NCBI RefSeq assembly: GCF_000308375.1
Contig: NZ_BAFQ01000066.1
Coordinates: 1-64,000, forward strand
Length of the DNA stretch: 64,000 bases
From: Nocardia aobensis NBRC 100429
GTDB taxonomy: Bacteria; Actinomycetota; Actinomycetes; Mycobacteriales; Mycobacteriaceae
Reading direction: 5' to 3'
Position numbers and translations under genes: made by a program. Below are positions 34,095 through 43,283 of this stretch, piece after piece. The notes beneath the pieces were generated by a model, which saw nothing but the letters and a program-made list of their open reading frames with translations, was not told the origin of the DNA and searched no databases. Each line of letters begins with the position of its first letter. The first letter of the stretch is position 1.

Positions 34095-35356
34095 TGGCCT
34101 CGACTACGCAGGAAGCAGCGGTATTGGCCGGGCTGGACGGAATCGGCGGGTGGCAGGACGAATTCTACCGCGACCTGCACGCCAATCCGGAACTGTCGCA
34201 TCAGGAGCACCGCACTGCCGGACTGATAGCCGAAAAGTTGCGGTCATGGGGGTGCGAGGTGCGCGAGGGCGTCGGCGGAACCGGGGTGGTCGGGATCCTG
34301 CGCAACGGTGACGGCGCCGGCGTGCTGTTGCGTGCCGATATCGACGCCTTGCCGGTGCGGGAATCGACCGGATTACCCTATGCCAGTTCGGTTTCCGCCA
34401 CCGACGCCGGCGGGCACGAGGTCCCGGTGATGCACGCCTGCGGCCACGACGTGCACGTGACCTGCCTGCTCGGCGCGGCGCAACTGTTCGCCGAACACAC
34501 CGATCACTGGCAGGGCACGCTCGTCGCACTGTTCCAGCCCGCCGAGGAGGTCGGCGACGGGGCGCGCGGGATGGTCCAGGACGGTCTGGCCGAGCTGCTG
34601 CCGAAGGTCGATGTCGCGCTGGGCCAGCATGTCCTGCCCGCGCCGGCCGGGATAGTCGGAACCGGCGGCGGGCCGATGCTGGCCGCCGCCGACAGTATGC
34701 GGATCACCGTCTACGGGCGCGGCGGGCACGGCTCGATGCCCCAGGCGACCGTCGATCCGGTGGTGCTCGCGTCGATGATCGTGCTGCGGTTGCAGATGGT
34801 GGTCTCGCGCGAGGTGGCGCCGACCGAGACCGCGGTGCTGACCGTCGGCAGCATCACTGCCGGAACCAAGAGCAACGTCATCTCCGATCATGCTGTGCTG
34901 CAACTGAATGTGCGCACCTACAGCGAATCGACCCGCACCACGATCCTCGACGCGATCCGCCGGATCGTCACCGCCGAATGCCAGGCCTCGAACTCCCCGA
35001 AGGACCCGGAATTCGAACTGTTCGACCGATTCCCGGTGACCGACAACGACGCCGAGACGACCCGCCGGGTCGCGGCCGCGTTCACCACTCACTTCGGCGA
35101 CCGCGCCGTGGAACTGCCACGGCAGAGTGCCAGTGAGGATTTCAGCGATATCCCGAACGCCCTCGGCGTGCCCTACACCTATTGGGGCGTCGGCGGCATC
35201 GACCCGGAGACGTTCCAGGCAGCGGCGAAGGCGGGACGGATAGCCCAGGACATCCCGGTCAACCACTCGCCGTCCTTCGCCCCCGTCATCGAGCCCACAC
35301 TGCGGACCGGGACCGAAGCGCTGGTCGTGGCCGCGCTGGCGTGGTTGGGCAAGTAG
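34094..35356 (+). CDS. M20-family amidohydrolase (hippurate/IAA-amino-acid hydrolase type)
   Basis: A 420-residue metallopeptidase-like amidohydrolase. GVLLRADIDALPVRE and HACGHDVH supply the M20D metal-binding signature, and QPAEEVGDGARGM holds the catalytic glutamates. The dimerisation lid domain is in the middle (ITVYGRGGHGSMPQ). It cleaves N-acyl amino acids such as hippurate. ATG 34094 overlaps the TRIC stop by 1 bp and has AAAGGAGAGG before it, so the two genes are translated together. Confidence 0.92.
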   Translation: MASTTQEAAVLAGLDGIGGWQDEFYRDLHANPELSHQEHRTAGLIAEKLRSWGCEVREGVGGTGVVGILRNGDGAGVLLRADIDALPVRESTGLPYASSVSATDAGGHEVPVMHACGHDVHVTCLLGAAQLFAEHTDHWQGTLVALFQPAEEVGDGARGMVQDGLAELLPKVDVALGQHVLPAPAGIVGTGGGPMLAAADSMRITVYGRGGHGSMPQATVDPVVLASMIVLRLQMVVSREVAPTETAVLTVGSITAGTKSNVISDHAVLQLNVRTYSESTRTTILDAIRRIVTAECQASNSPKDPEFELFDRFPVTDNDAETTRRVAAAFTTHFGDRAVELPRQSASEDFSDIPNALGVPYTYWGVGGIDPETFQAAAKAGRIAQDIPVNHSPSFAPVIEPTLRTGTEALVVAALAWLGK

Positions 35357-35379
35357 GTGACCGTCGGACGATGACGACA

Positions 35380-35853
35380 TCAGTTGTCGGCGTGGGATTC
35401 TCGACGTTCATATCGGGTGCGGGCGATGTGGTGGGCGCGCTGGAGGAGGTCGGTGACCGTGGTGGCGGTGTGCGGGCCCGGGTTCACTACGGCGAGCCAG
35501 CCCTGGGCGCCGTAGACGGGGTGGGGGAACAGGGTGTCGGGGATGCTCGGGTCGGCCGGGTTCGCGGCGTGGTCGTGCGGGGTGTGGCCGGTCAGCGCGG
35601 TGAAGGCCGCTTTGCCCGCGAAGATGTTGAGGCGGAACGTGTTCGGGCGGTCCAGGCGGGATGATTCGTCGTCCGGATAGTTCTTGGTGACGATGGTGGC
35701 GAAGGGCTGGGTGCGGGGGACTACGCCGTCGGGGGCGTAGTAGAAGAAGGTGTCGCCCCAGCTGATTTCGGGGGTGCCGTCGCCGGGCCGGGGGTGCAGC
35801 GTCAGCACGCCGCCGAGGTTTTCGACGAAGTCGATGATCTCGTTGATGTCCAT
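35380..35853 (-). CDS. DUF6194 family protein
   Basis: A 157-residue protein with MDINEIIDFVENLGGVLTL, SWGDTFFYYAPDG, FATIVTKNYPDDE and FRLNIFAGKAAF: the DUF6194 profile, common in actinobacteria and of unknown function, with similarity to MmcQ/YjbR-like small proteins. The gene is convergent with the M20 hydrolase (23 bp between stops) and divergent from the double-MerR regulator. Confidence 0.82.
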   Translation of the reverse strand: MDINEIIDFVENLGGVLTLHPRPGDGTPEISWGDTFFYYAPDGVVPRTQPFATIVTKNYPDDESSRLDRPNTFRLNIFAGKAAFTALTGHTPHDHAANPADPSIPDTLFPHPVYGAQGWLAVVNPGPHTATTVTDLLQRAHHIARTRYERRESHADN

Positions 35854-35900
35854 ACCTCTAGCGTTTCATTCATGTGCTTGTGGAGACTTCATCCTTCGGA

Positions 35901-36644
35901 ATGGCAGGTCAGCTGGTGGTAAGTCGCAAAACCACTGTTCTACGGACCGTGGATGTGGCGCGGCGGGCCGGCTGTTCCGTTCAGCAGGTACGCAACCTCG
36001 AACGCGACGGTGTGCTGCCCGCGGCCGAGCGTGGTCCGTCCGGGTATCGCACATACCGTGAGGTGCATGTGCTGTCGGCCCGCGCGTATCGGCTGGTGGC
36101 GGCGGCCGTCGGCCCCGCCGAGGCGAGAGTTGTTCTGCGCGAGGCACATTCCGGGCAGCAGTTGCCAGTGCTGATGGATGCCGCGCACGCCCGCCTCGAC
36201 GCGCAGCGCCGGGAACTGCGGCTGGCGCAGCGAGCAGCCGAAGCGATCGCGGAGGAACCGATCGGGGATGCGAAGCCCGCCGACTCCATGACGGTGTCCG
36301 AACTGGCGGGCGCGCTCGGTGTGCGGCCGTCGGCATTGCGGCACTGGGATGCGGAAGGGCTGGTCGTGCCCGGCCGGGCCGGGGCGCGCGGTGCGCGGCT
36401 GTACGCGCCGGAGGATGTGCGCGATGCGCGGATCGCGCATCAGCTCCGGCTCGCCGGATATCGCATTCCGGCACTGCGCGACCTGCTGTCCGCCCTGCGA
36501 ACCTTTCGAGGTGATGGTGTGTCGGCCGCACTCGCCGCGCGGGAGGCCGAGATCGACACGCGCTCCGGGGCGTTGTTCGAGGCGGCCGCCCTGCTGTTCC
36601 GGATCGTCTCCTCGTCCGGGGAGGACTCCGGCGAGATCGGATAA
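35901..36644 (+). CDS. Regulator with two MerR-type DNA-binding domains
   Basis: A 247-residue protein with two winged helix-turn-helix units. The first begins VLRTVDVARRAGCSVQQVRNL and ends in GPSGYRTYREVHV. After a charged helical linker of about 60 residues, the second begins MTVSELAGALGVRPSALRHW and ends in GARLYAPEDVRDARIAHQL. Normal MerR proteins have one HTH and dimerise through a coiled coil; this single chain may act as its own pseudo-dimer. The start is uncertain among GTG 35874, ATG 35901 and GTG 35916 (AGG 7 nt before the last). Confidence 0.85.
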   Translation: MAGQLVVSRKTTVLRTVDVARRAGCSVQQVRNLERDGVLPAAERGPSGYRTYREVHVLSARAYRLVAAAVGPAEARVVLREAHSGQQLPVLMDAAHARLDAQRRELRLAQRAAEAIAEEPIGDAKPADSMTVSELAGALGVRPSALRHWDAEGLVVPGRAGARGARLYAPEDVRDARIAHQLRLAGYRIPALRDLLSALRTFRGDGVSAALAAREAEIDTRSGALFEAAALLFRIVSSSGEDSGEIG

Positions 36645-36875
36645 GTGGTCACCGGCAATGTGTCTTCCGCGGTCGGCTACGGGTCGTCTGTCGGAGACTG
36701 TCCGGTGCGTGTGTCGCTCGGCCGCCGCCGATCCTGTGCGCGGGCAGGCGCGAGCGGCGGCCGATCCTGCGAGGTCACCCGCGCGGCGAGGTCCCGCCGA
36801 TAGTCGCGGCCCCGGGGGAGCGGTGTGCCTGCGCAGGGAGGTGGGGCTCTCTCGCCGGCAACCCGCGGGTGCGGC

Positions 36876-37295
36876 TTATGAGACGGGTGCGTCGGAGGCG
36901 ATTTCCGGTGCCAAAGGTGCGATGGCGCCGATGATTTCGCCGAGGGTCGGCTCTTGAACCCCGGCGGCCACCAGGGCGTCGGTGAGGTGGGCGGCGACGA
37001 GGGTGAAGTGGTGCATGGTGATGCCGCGGCCCTGGTGCACCTGCTTCATCGCGGCGCCGGTGTACGGCTCGGGACCACCGAGGGCAGCGGCGAAGAATTC
37101 CACCTGGCGGCCCTTCAACCGCGACATGTTGGTGCCGGTGAAGAAGCCGGCGAGCTCTTCGTCGGCGAGGACGCGGACGTAGAAGTCCTCGACGACGGTT
37201 TCCAAGGCCTCGTGCCCGCCGATCTGCTCGTAGATCGACGGTGCGGGCGCGGGCGGAGCTGCGGACGATTTCGAGAAAAGTGACGAGATTCGCAT
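36876..37295 (-). CDS. glbN: Group I truncated haemoglobin
   Basis: A 139-residue 2-on-2 globin: [21 protein letters not shown] with Tyr39 at the B10 position, the [22 protein letters not shown] segment, and proximal His87 in [10 protein letters not shown]. The closest known type is TrHbN of mycobacteria, which oxidises nitric oxide to nitrate. An extra ~18-residue Ala/Pro N-terminus precedes the globin. It stands alone; no flavohaemoprotein or nitrate gene is adjacent. Confidence 0.93.
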   Translation of the reverse strand: MRISSLFSKSSAAPPAPAPSIYEQIGGHEALETVVEDFYVRVLADEELAGFFTGTNMSRLKGRQVEFFAAALGGPEPYTGAAMKQVHQGRGITMHHFTLVAAHLTDALVAAGVQEPTLGEIIGAIAPLAPEIASDAPVS

Positions 37296-37557
37296 GAAAA
37301 CAGCAAATCAGCGGCGTGTTTCACCTCCGTTAGTTATGTGTCGCCGACCGATTGCCCCGTGTAGAAAGACGGTTGCTCCGAACTCACACTCGCCGCGGCC
37401 GGGCTGCGAGGTTTCTCTCGCTGCGATGACGAGCCAGCGGTCCGGATGCGCGACCGCCTCGATCTTCGTCCGCGCCGTGTGGCCGGCCGCTCCGGATCCC
37501 GGTGCGCGAGCCCGGCGCCGTGACGCCGGAACCCGCACAACCTCCGCGCGCATGGAA

Positions 37558-38232
37558 CTACTGGGTCGGCATGGCGGGCACCGCCCGGCTCGGATCCACG
37601 CCGGAGAAGGCCAGCGAGATGACGAAACCGGCGGCCTCCTCCAGTTGACGTGCGCGGTCCAGACCGCCCAGCACCACCGGTTCGGCGCCGACGTCGCGGA
37701 CCAGTTGTTCGGTGATCTCCAGCGCGGCCGGGTCGTCGCCGCAGATCGTGACCGACGGCGGCAGCTGAGTCGTTCCGGCATCTGCGGATTCGGCCGCGGC
37801 CCATTGTTCGCTCGGGAACAGATGGAACGCCTTGACCACCCGGGCGCCCGGCGCGAGTTCCGCCACGCGCTGTGCGTGCGAGGCGCCCGGCGGTAGCCGC
37901 AGCACGCCGACGCCGTGGTCGATCGCATTGGTCGCGTCGATGACGGTGACTCCGGACAGCGCGCCGCCGGGAGCGCCGACCGCGCGCAGAATGTCCTCGA
38001 CTCCGGTGTGGGCGACCGCCAGCAGCACCGCCGCCGTGCCGGCTCGTGCGCCCGCTGGAACCGCCGCAATCTCCGCCAACGGCACCGCCCGCGCGCCCGC
38101 ACCCAGCCCCTGCGCGAGTTGCCGGGCCTTCTCCACCGATCGCCCGGCCACGGTGATGTCGTGTCCGGCGGGCGCCCATCGGCGGCCCAATGCCCCGGCC
38201 AAGGTGCCGGTGCCGAGAATCGTGATGTGCAT
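37558..38232 (-). CDS. F420-dependent NADP reductase-like Rossmann protein
   Basis: A 224-residue NADP-binding protein starting MHITILGTGTLAGALGRRW, the F420_oxidored/NpdG-like Rossmann motif, then VTVIDATNAID and ARVVKAFHLFPSEQW. Members reduce F420 with NADPH or reduce other small molecules. GGAGAAC lies just before the ATG. Divergent from an HxlR regulator with a 16-bp palindrome between them; HxlR probably controls it. Confidence 0.87.
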   Translation of the reverse strand: MHITILGTGTLAGALGRRWAPAGHDITVAGRSVEKARQLAQGLGAGARAVPLAEIAAVPAGARAGTAAVLLAVAHTGVEDILRAVGAPGGALSGVTVIDATNAIDHGVGVLRLPPGASHAQRVAELAPGARVVKAFHLFPSEQWAAAESADAGTTQLPPSVTICGDDPAALEITEQLVRDVGAEPVVLGGLDRARQLEEAAGFVISLAFSGVDPSRAVPAMPTQ

Positions 38233-38282
38233 CGTGTTCTCCTTCGACGTGTCGATCCGGCGCTACCGTAGGGGAGCCGATA

Positions 38283-38298
38283 CGCACCGATCGGTGCG
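38283..38298. promoter_or_regulatory. Perfect 16-bp palindrome, candidate HxlR operator
   Basis: CGCACCGATCGGTGCG is fully self-complementary. It lies 50 bp upstream of the reductase start and 24 bp upstream of the HxlR start, in the shared promoter region. Confidence 0.65.
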
Positions 38299-38322
38299 CG
38301 ACGGATGGGTGATCATCACGGG

Positions 38323-38709
38323 ATGAGCGGTTACGACGAGCATGCGGGCGAACTGGTCGCCGACTGCCGATTGCGCGCGGCCACAGACCTTTTCGCGCAC
38401 ACCTGGGATCCGGTGGTGCTGGTCGGACTGCTCGGCGGGGCGCGCCGGCGCAGCGAATTACGGGCCGAGATCGGCGGGATCAGCGACAAGGCGCTCACCG
38501 AGGCACTGCGCCGGCTGCTCGGCCACGGCCTGATCGAGCGTCAGCGCTACGCGCAAGCTCCGCCCCGGGTCGAATACGCGCTGACACCGCTGGGGCTGAG
38601 CCTCGTCGAGGGGCCGATGCGCGCGCTCGGCGAGTGGATCGAGGTTCACGGCGACGCACTCTTGGATGCGGGCGAGCCCGATGGGGAGCGCCAGGAAGAA
38701 CCGGCGTGA
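38323..38709 (+). CDS. HxlR-family regulator
   Basis: A 128-residue MarR/HxlR-type winged-helix regulator: CRLRAATDLFAHTWDPVVLVGL, RRRSELRAEIGGISDKALTEALRRL, and the wing YAQAPPRVEYALTPLG. HxlR proteins respond to aldehydes, quinones and redox stress. ATG 38323 is preferred by family length; ATG 38305 is in frame. Divergent from the NADP reductase-like gene, which suggests a redox-response pair. Confidence 0.88.
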   Translation: MSGYDEHAGELVADCRLRAATDLFAHTWDPVVLVGLLGGARRRSELRAEIGGISDKALTEALRRLLGHGLIERQRYAQAPPRVEYALTPLGLSLVEGPMRALGEWIEVHGDALLDAGEPDGERQEEPA

Positions 38710-38731
38710 ACCACTGGCGGACGACGCTCGA

Positions 38732-38737
38732 TAAGCT
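38732..38737 (+). promoter_or_regulatory. -10 element, leaderless, gcvT
   Basis: TAAGCT followed by 6 nt and then the GTG start of gcvT. No Shine-Dalgarno site is visible. Confidence 0.5.
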
Positions 38738-38743
38738 CGCCGG

Positions 38744-39844
38744 GTGACCGACGAGACGCTGCAGCAGGGCCCCATCCACGCCGTCCACGCGGAGCTGGGC
38801 GCGACCTTCGCCCCGTTCGGGGGGTGGGAGATGCCGGTGCAGTACGCGGGCACCGTCGCCGAGCACACCGCCGTGCGGACCACCGTCGGTGTTTTCGATG
38901 TGAGCCACCTCGGTAAGGCGACCGTGCGCGGCGCGGGGGCGGCGGCATTCGTGAACGCGGCGCTGACCAACGATCTCGGCCGCGTCGGGCCCGGAAAGGC
39001 GCAGTACACGCTGTGCTGCACCGAGCAGGGCGGGGTGATCGACGATCTGATCGCCTACTACGTCTCCGACGACGAGATCTTCCTGGTGCCGAATGCGGCC
39101 AATACGGCCGCGGTGGTGGCGCAGTTGCGCAAGGCGGCGCCGGAGGGCATCACGATCACCGATGAGCACCGCGAGTACGCGGTCTTCGCGGTGCAGGGCC
39201 CGAAATCGGCGGAAGTGCTTGCCGCGCTGGGGCTTCCGACCGATATGGAGTACATGGCGTTCACCGATGCCGAGTGGGACGGGCGTCCGGTGCGCGTCTG
39301 CCGGACCGGATACACCGGCGAGCACGGCTATGAACTGCTGCCGCGCTGGGCCGATGCCGAGGCGGTTTTCCGCGCGCTGACGGCGCAGGTCGAGGCCGCG
39401 GGTGGGCAGCCGGCCGGACTGGGTGCGCGCGACACCCTGCGCACCGAGATGGGTTATCCGCTGCACGGCCACGAGCTCTCGCCGGAGATTTCGCCGGTGC
39501 AGGCCCGCGCCGGCTGGGCGGTCGGCTGGAAGAAGCCGGAGTTCTGGGGCAAAGCGGCACTGACGCAGGAGAAGTCGGCGGGTCCGCGGCGAATCCTGCT
39601 GGGGCTCAAAGCTCTCGATCGCGGCGTGCTGCGGCAGGGGCAGACGGTGCTGCGTGGAGAGGAGACGGTCGGCGAGACCACCTCGGGCACCTTCTCACCG
39701 AGTCTCAAGGTGGGCATCGCGCTGGCGTTGCTGAATACCGACGCCGGACTGGAACCGGGCGACGAGGTCACCGTCGATGTACGCGGCCGCCGCCTGCGCG
39801 CCGAGGTGGTGCGCCCGCCGTTCGTGACACCGCACACCTCTTGA
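38744..39844 (+). CDS. gcvT: Aminomethyltransferase, glycine cleavage T protein
   Basis: A 366-residue T protein of the glycine cleavage complex, which transfers the methylene group to tetrahydrofolate. Family landmarks: [33 protein letters not shown], the [10 protein letters not shown] segment, [14 protein letters not shown], and the C-terminal barrel ([18 protein letters not shown]). GTG 38744 begins 6 nt after a TAAGCT -10 element. In M. tuberculosis, gcvT (Rv2211c) is likewise followed by ilvE. Confidence 0.95.
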   Translation: MTDETLQQGPIHAVHAELGATFAPFGGWEMPVQYAGTVAEHTAVRTTVGVFDVSHLGKATVRGAGAAAFVNAALTNDLGRVGPGKAQYTLCCTEQGGVIDDLIAYYVSDDEIFLVPNAANTAAVVAQLRKAAPEGITITDEHREYAVFAVQGPKSAEVLAALGLPTDMEYMAFTDAEWDGRPVRVCRTGYTGEHGYELLPRWADAEAVFRALTAQVEAAGGQPAGLGARDTLRTEMGYPLHGHELSPEISPVQARAGWAVGWKKPEFWGKAALTQEKSAGPRRILLGLKALDRGVLRQGQTVLRGEETVGETTSGTFSPSLKVGIALALLNTDAGLEPGDEVTVDVRGRRLRAEVVRPPFVTPHTS

Positions 39845-40075
39845 ACCGGGTCGCGAACCCATGCACGTGACGGAAATCATGATGTTTCCGGAGTGAAGTG
39901 TCCGGTGACCGGTATGTGCGCTGCACGACGGCGCCGGGCAAGCTCGCTGGGGTGGGGCGGATGGCTCGTATCGGACGCCGTCAAGGGGGTATTACGCCGC
40001 GATTGTCCGGTTTCCTGGCCGCTGCCCGGCGGTTCTCGACGCAGGTCCGAGCATCGGTGCCGAGGGCCGCAGTTC

Positions 40076-40081
40076 TAGTAT
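40076..40081 (+). promoter_or_regulatory. -10 element, leaderless or near-leaderless, ilvE
   Basis: TAGTAT, then 7 nt (CGAGGTC) to the ATG of ilvE. A short AGG is present but at poor spacing. Confidence 0.5.
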
Positions 40082-40088
40082 CGAGGTC

Positions 40089-41189
40089 ATGACAGTCGCC
40101 GCACAGTTCACTCGTACCCCGCATCCCGCCCCGGTTCCGGCGGATCGGCGCACGGAGATTCTGGCGGCGCCCGGGTTCGGTCGCTACTTCACCGACCACA
40201 TGGTGTCGATCGACTACCTCGACGGGCAGTGGACGAACGCGCGAGTCGAACCGTACGGGCCGCTGTCGCTGGATCCGGCGACCATGGTGTTCCACTACGG
40301 TCAGGCCATCTTCGAGGGCCTCAAGGCGTATCGGCAGGCCGACGGCAGTATCGCCACCTTCCGCATCGATGCCAACGCGGCGCGGTTCCAGCGGTCGGCG
40401 CGGCGGCTGGCGATGGCGGAGCTGCCGGAGGAGCTGTTCATCGAATCGGTGCGCCAGCTGCTCGAGGTCGACGCGGACTGGGTGCCGGCCGCCGGTGGTG
40501 AGGAGTCGCTGTATCTGCGGCCGTTCATGTTCGCCACGGAGGCGGGGCTGGGCGTGAAGCCCGCGTCCGGCTACAAGTACCTGCTGCTGGGTTCGCCCGC
40601 CGGAGCGTACTTTCCGCGTGGCGTGAAGCCCGTGCGGGTGTGGCTGTCCACCGAATACGTGCGTGCCGCCCCGGGCGGTACCGGCGAGGCCAAGGTCGCC
40701 GGCAACTACGCGTCCTCGCTGCTCGCGCAGCAGCAGGCCACCGACAAGGGCTGTGATCAGGTCGTGTGGCTCGACGCCTGCGAGCGCAAGTACGTCGAGG
40801 AGATGGGCACCAACAACCTGTTCTTCGTCTACGGTTCGGGTTCCGAGGCCCGGTTGGTCACCCCGGAACTGTCGGGTTCGCTGCTGCCGGGTATCACCCG
40901 CGACAGTCTGCTGACCCTGGCCGCCGACTCCGGTTATCCGGTCGAGGAACGCAAGGTGTCGGTCGAGGAATGGCGCAAGGGCGCCGAATCCGGTGAGATC
41001 ACCGAGGTTTTCGCGTGCGGCACCGCCGCGGTCATCACCCCGGTCGGCTGGGTGCAGTCCGCCGAGGGCGAATTCGAGATCGGCGGCGGGGAGCCCGGCG
41101 AGGTCACCATGGCGCTGCGCGACACGCTGACCGGAATCCAGCGCGGCACGTTCGCCGACAACCACGGCTGGTTGCGCACCCTGGCGTGA
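40089..41189 (+). CDS. ilvE: Branched-chain amino acid aminotransferase
   Basis: A 366-residue fold-IV PLP aminotransferase: [15 protein letters not shown], the [19 protein letters not shown] signature, [29 protein letters not shown] with the Schiff-base Lys in VAGNYASS context, [11 protein letters not shown] and [10 protein letters not shown]. It does the last step of valine, leucine and isoleucine synthesis. Leaderless-type start at ATG 40089. Same order as in M. tuberculosis after gcvT. Confidence 0.96.
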   Translation: MTVAAQFTRTPHPAPVPADRRTEILAAPGFGRYFTDHMVSIDYLDGQWTNARVEPYGPLSLDPATMVFHYGQAIFEGLKAYRQADGSIATFRIDANAARFQRSARRLAMAELPEELFIESVRQLLEVDADWVPAAGGEESLYLRPFMFATEAGLGVKPASGYKYLLLGSPAGAYFPRGVKPVRVWLSTEYVRAAPGGTGEAKVAGNYASSLLAQQQATDKGCDQVVWLDACERKYVEEMGTNNLFFVYGSGSEARLVTPELSGSLLPGITRDSLLTLAADSGYPVEERKVSVEEWRKGAESGEITEVFACGTAAVITPVGWVQSAEGEFEIGGGEPGEVTMALRDTLTGIQRGTFADNHGWLRTLA

Positions 41190-41493
41190 CACAGCCGGGG
41201 AACGGGCTGCGGCGCCGGGCCTTTCGGCACGCGCCGTAGCCGCGCACCGGAACCGGCGCGCCCAGCCCGGGGCCGCAGCTTACGTGCCGGCGATCGTCGC
41301 GCCGCGTGCGCGATACGGTCGCGGCGGTGCGCCTCATCCGCCGAGGGTGAATTCGTTATCCCTCCTCCACAGCCGTCCGAACAGTTGCCGAATACTGCCC
41401 ACGACGGGGCGAACGGCGCTGTACCGTCGGGTCAGCGAACGATCGGCTAACGCTGCTGGTGTTGTCGTTTCGGACAATGAGGGAGAGGAAGTC
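41190..41493. other. 304-bp gap before the FGE gene
   Basis: No gene is seen. The final 35 bp hold TTGTC-N6-GACAA (41462-41477), a small inverted repeat just before the ribosome site of the next gene. The ilvE 3' end lacks a clear terminator. Confidence 0.45.
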
Positions 41494-42474
41494 ATGCCAC
41501 ATCGCACCGACTCCGGCACCCGCCAAGCCTGCTGCGCACCCTCCGCGGACAAGAACGCCGAGCCGACCGGGCACGGCGAGGACGCCGCGCGGTCGGCCGG
41601 GGGAGATCGCCGCGGCGACCTCGAGCTCGCGCTGGTCGCCGTTCCCGGTGGCACCTTCACCATGGGAGACGAGAGCCGCTGGGCCTATCCCGGCGACGGC
41701 GAGGGGCCGTGCCACCCGGTCACCGTCGACGCCTTCGCCATCGGCCGGTACGCGGTGACCAATGCCGAGTTCGCCGCATTCGCCGCCGACACCGGCTACC
41801 GCACCGATGCCGAGAAGTACGGCTGGTCGTTCGTCTTCGCCGGGTTGCTGCCGCCGGATATGCCGCCCACCCGTGCGGTGGTCAACGCCCCCTGGTGGCG
41901 GCAGGTGGAGGGCGCGGACTGGGCTCATCCGTTCGGGCCCGACTCCGATGTCGGCGCCCTGGCCGACCATCCCGTCGTCCATGTCTCCTGGGAGGACGCC
42001 CGGGCCTTCTGCACGTGGTCGGGCACGCGGCTGCCCACCGAGGCCGAATGGGAGTACGCCGCCCGCGCCGGATCCACCGGCCCGTTCCCCTGGGGCGAGG
42101 ACTTCGAGCCGGACGGGCAGCGGCAGATGAACGTCTTCACCGGCGAATTCCCCCGCACGGCCCCCGGCGTGCACCTCGGCACGATGCCCGTGAATGCTTA
42201 CGCTCCCAATGGTTTCGGGCTCTACAACACCACCGGAAACGTGTGGGAGTGGTGTTCGGACTTCTTCTCACCGGACTACTATCGGCACAGTCCCGAGGCG
42301 AATCCCACCGGACCCGATCTCGGCCGCGACCGGGTGATGCGAGGCGGATCGTATCTGTGCCACCTGTCCTACTGCCGCCGCTACCGGGTCTCGGCGCGGC
42401 AGGGCAGCGAGCCGGTCTCCTCGACCGGGAATCTCGGTTTCCGGGTGGTCGCCGATTCCCCTCCCGCACGCTGA
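41494..42474 (+). CDS. Formylglycine-generating enzyme (sulfatase-modifying factor)
   Basis: A 326-residue FGE: VAVPGGTFTMGDESRWAYP, the RLPTEAEWEYAARAG motif, NTTGNVWEWCSDFF, and the catalytic pair Cys289/Cys294 in GGSYLCHLSYCRRYRV, spaced as in the M. tuberculosis FGE (Cys263/268). It converts the active-site Cys of sulfatases to formylglycine in a copper- and oxygen-dependent reaction. AGGGAGAGGAAG precedes the ATG. No sulfatase lies in this window, so its client is elsewhere. Confidence 0.93.
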   Translation: MPHRTDSGTRQACCAPSADKNAEPTGHGEDAARSAGGDRRGDLELALVAVPGGTFTMGDESRWAYPGDGEGPCHPVTVDAFAIGRYAVTNAEFAAFAADTGYRTDAEKYGWSFVFAGLLPPDMPPTRAVVNAPWWRQVEGADWAHPFGPDSDVGALADHPVVHVSWEDARAFCTWSGTRLPTEAEWEYAARAGSTGPFPWGEDFEPDGQRQMNVFTGEFPRTAPGVHLGTMPVNAYAPNGFGLYNTTGNVWEWCSDFFSPDYYRHSPEANPTGPDLGRDRVMRGGSYLCHLSYCRRYRVSARQGSEPVSSTGNLGFRVVADSPPAR

Positions 42475-42585
42475 CGCCAGTACCCGGCGCCGGCGCGGAC
42501 TCGTACTCGTCCGGCGGGGTTCCGCACGATCACGGTAGAGCGGGGATGACCGCGTGCCGTCACACGTTGCGGTGAGATCGGCGGG

Positions 42586-43194
42586 CTAGGTGCCGCCGGA
42601 GGGGCGCGAGACGGACGCGGTGTGAACGAGGTACGGACTCAGCAACTCTCGGACGCTCGTCGCCACGGTGTCGACGGGAGTGTGGTTTTCCACCAGGCGG
42701 GAGGCGGTGTGGACGACGGCATTGATCAGTTCGGCGGTGGTGGCCGGATCGGGTGCGCCGAGTTCGGTCAGCGCGTCGAGCAGCGGTGTGCGGAGTTCGT
42801 CGTGGATGGCGCGGCCCTGGGCGGCGAGGGCGTCGGCGGCGACGTAGGTCGAAAGCCCTTGGACCACTGCGTGTTCGCCCTCGTCGACCAGTTCGAGGTT
42901 GGCCATCGCGTAGGCCAGGACCTTGCCGCCGGGGTCGCCGGCCGCGGCCATGCGTTCGGCGATCCGTGCGCTCCAGCGGGGGAGTGCGTCGGCCAGGACC
43001 GCCTCGAACAGTTCGTCTCGCGAGCCGAAATACTGATACACGCTGGGCCGGGCCAGACCGGCGCGGGCGGCCACCTCGGCGAGGGTAGGCGCCGCACCGG
43101 TCTGTTCCGAGAGGATCGCGCGGGCGGCGTCGAGGAGGGCACGTCGCTGCGCCTGCCGGTGTTCCGCGACCGTTGCCGCCTGAATTCTCGGCAC
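42586..43194 (-). CDS. TetR-family regulator of the adjacent ABC exporter
   Basis: A 202-residue TetR protein: RRALLDAARAILSEQTGAAPTLAEVAARAGLARPSVYQYFGSRDEL in the HTH and a helical ligand domain. GTG 43194 follows GAAGGAGGTGTC. It lies 89 bp downstream of, and on the same strand as, the ABC ATPase and permease genes, so it probably represses that operon through the CGTCGGTA repeats upstream of the permease. Confidence 0.9.
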   Translation of the reverse strand: MPRIQAATVAEHRQAQRRALLDAARAILSEQTGAAPTLAEVAARAGLARPSVYQYFGSRDELFEAVLADALPRWSARIAERMAAAGDPGGKVLAYAMANLELVDEGEHAVVQGLSTYVAADALAAQGRAIHDELRTPLLDALTELGAPDPATTAELINAVVHTASRLVENHTPVDTVATSVRELLSPYLVHTASVSRPSGGT

Positions 43195-43283
43195 GACACC
43201 TCCTTCTCGCACGACCGGGCCTGGGTCCGACCCTAGCGACAGTGCTATCACACCCCGTCGCGGTGACGGGGTGTGGCGCATGC

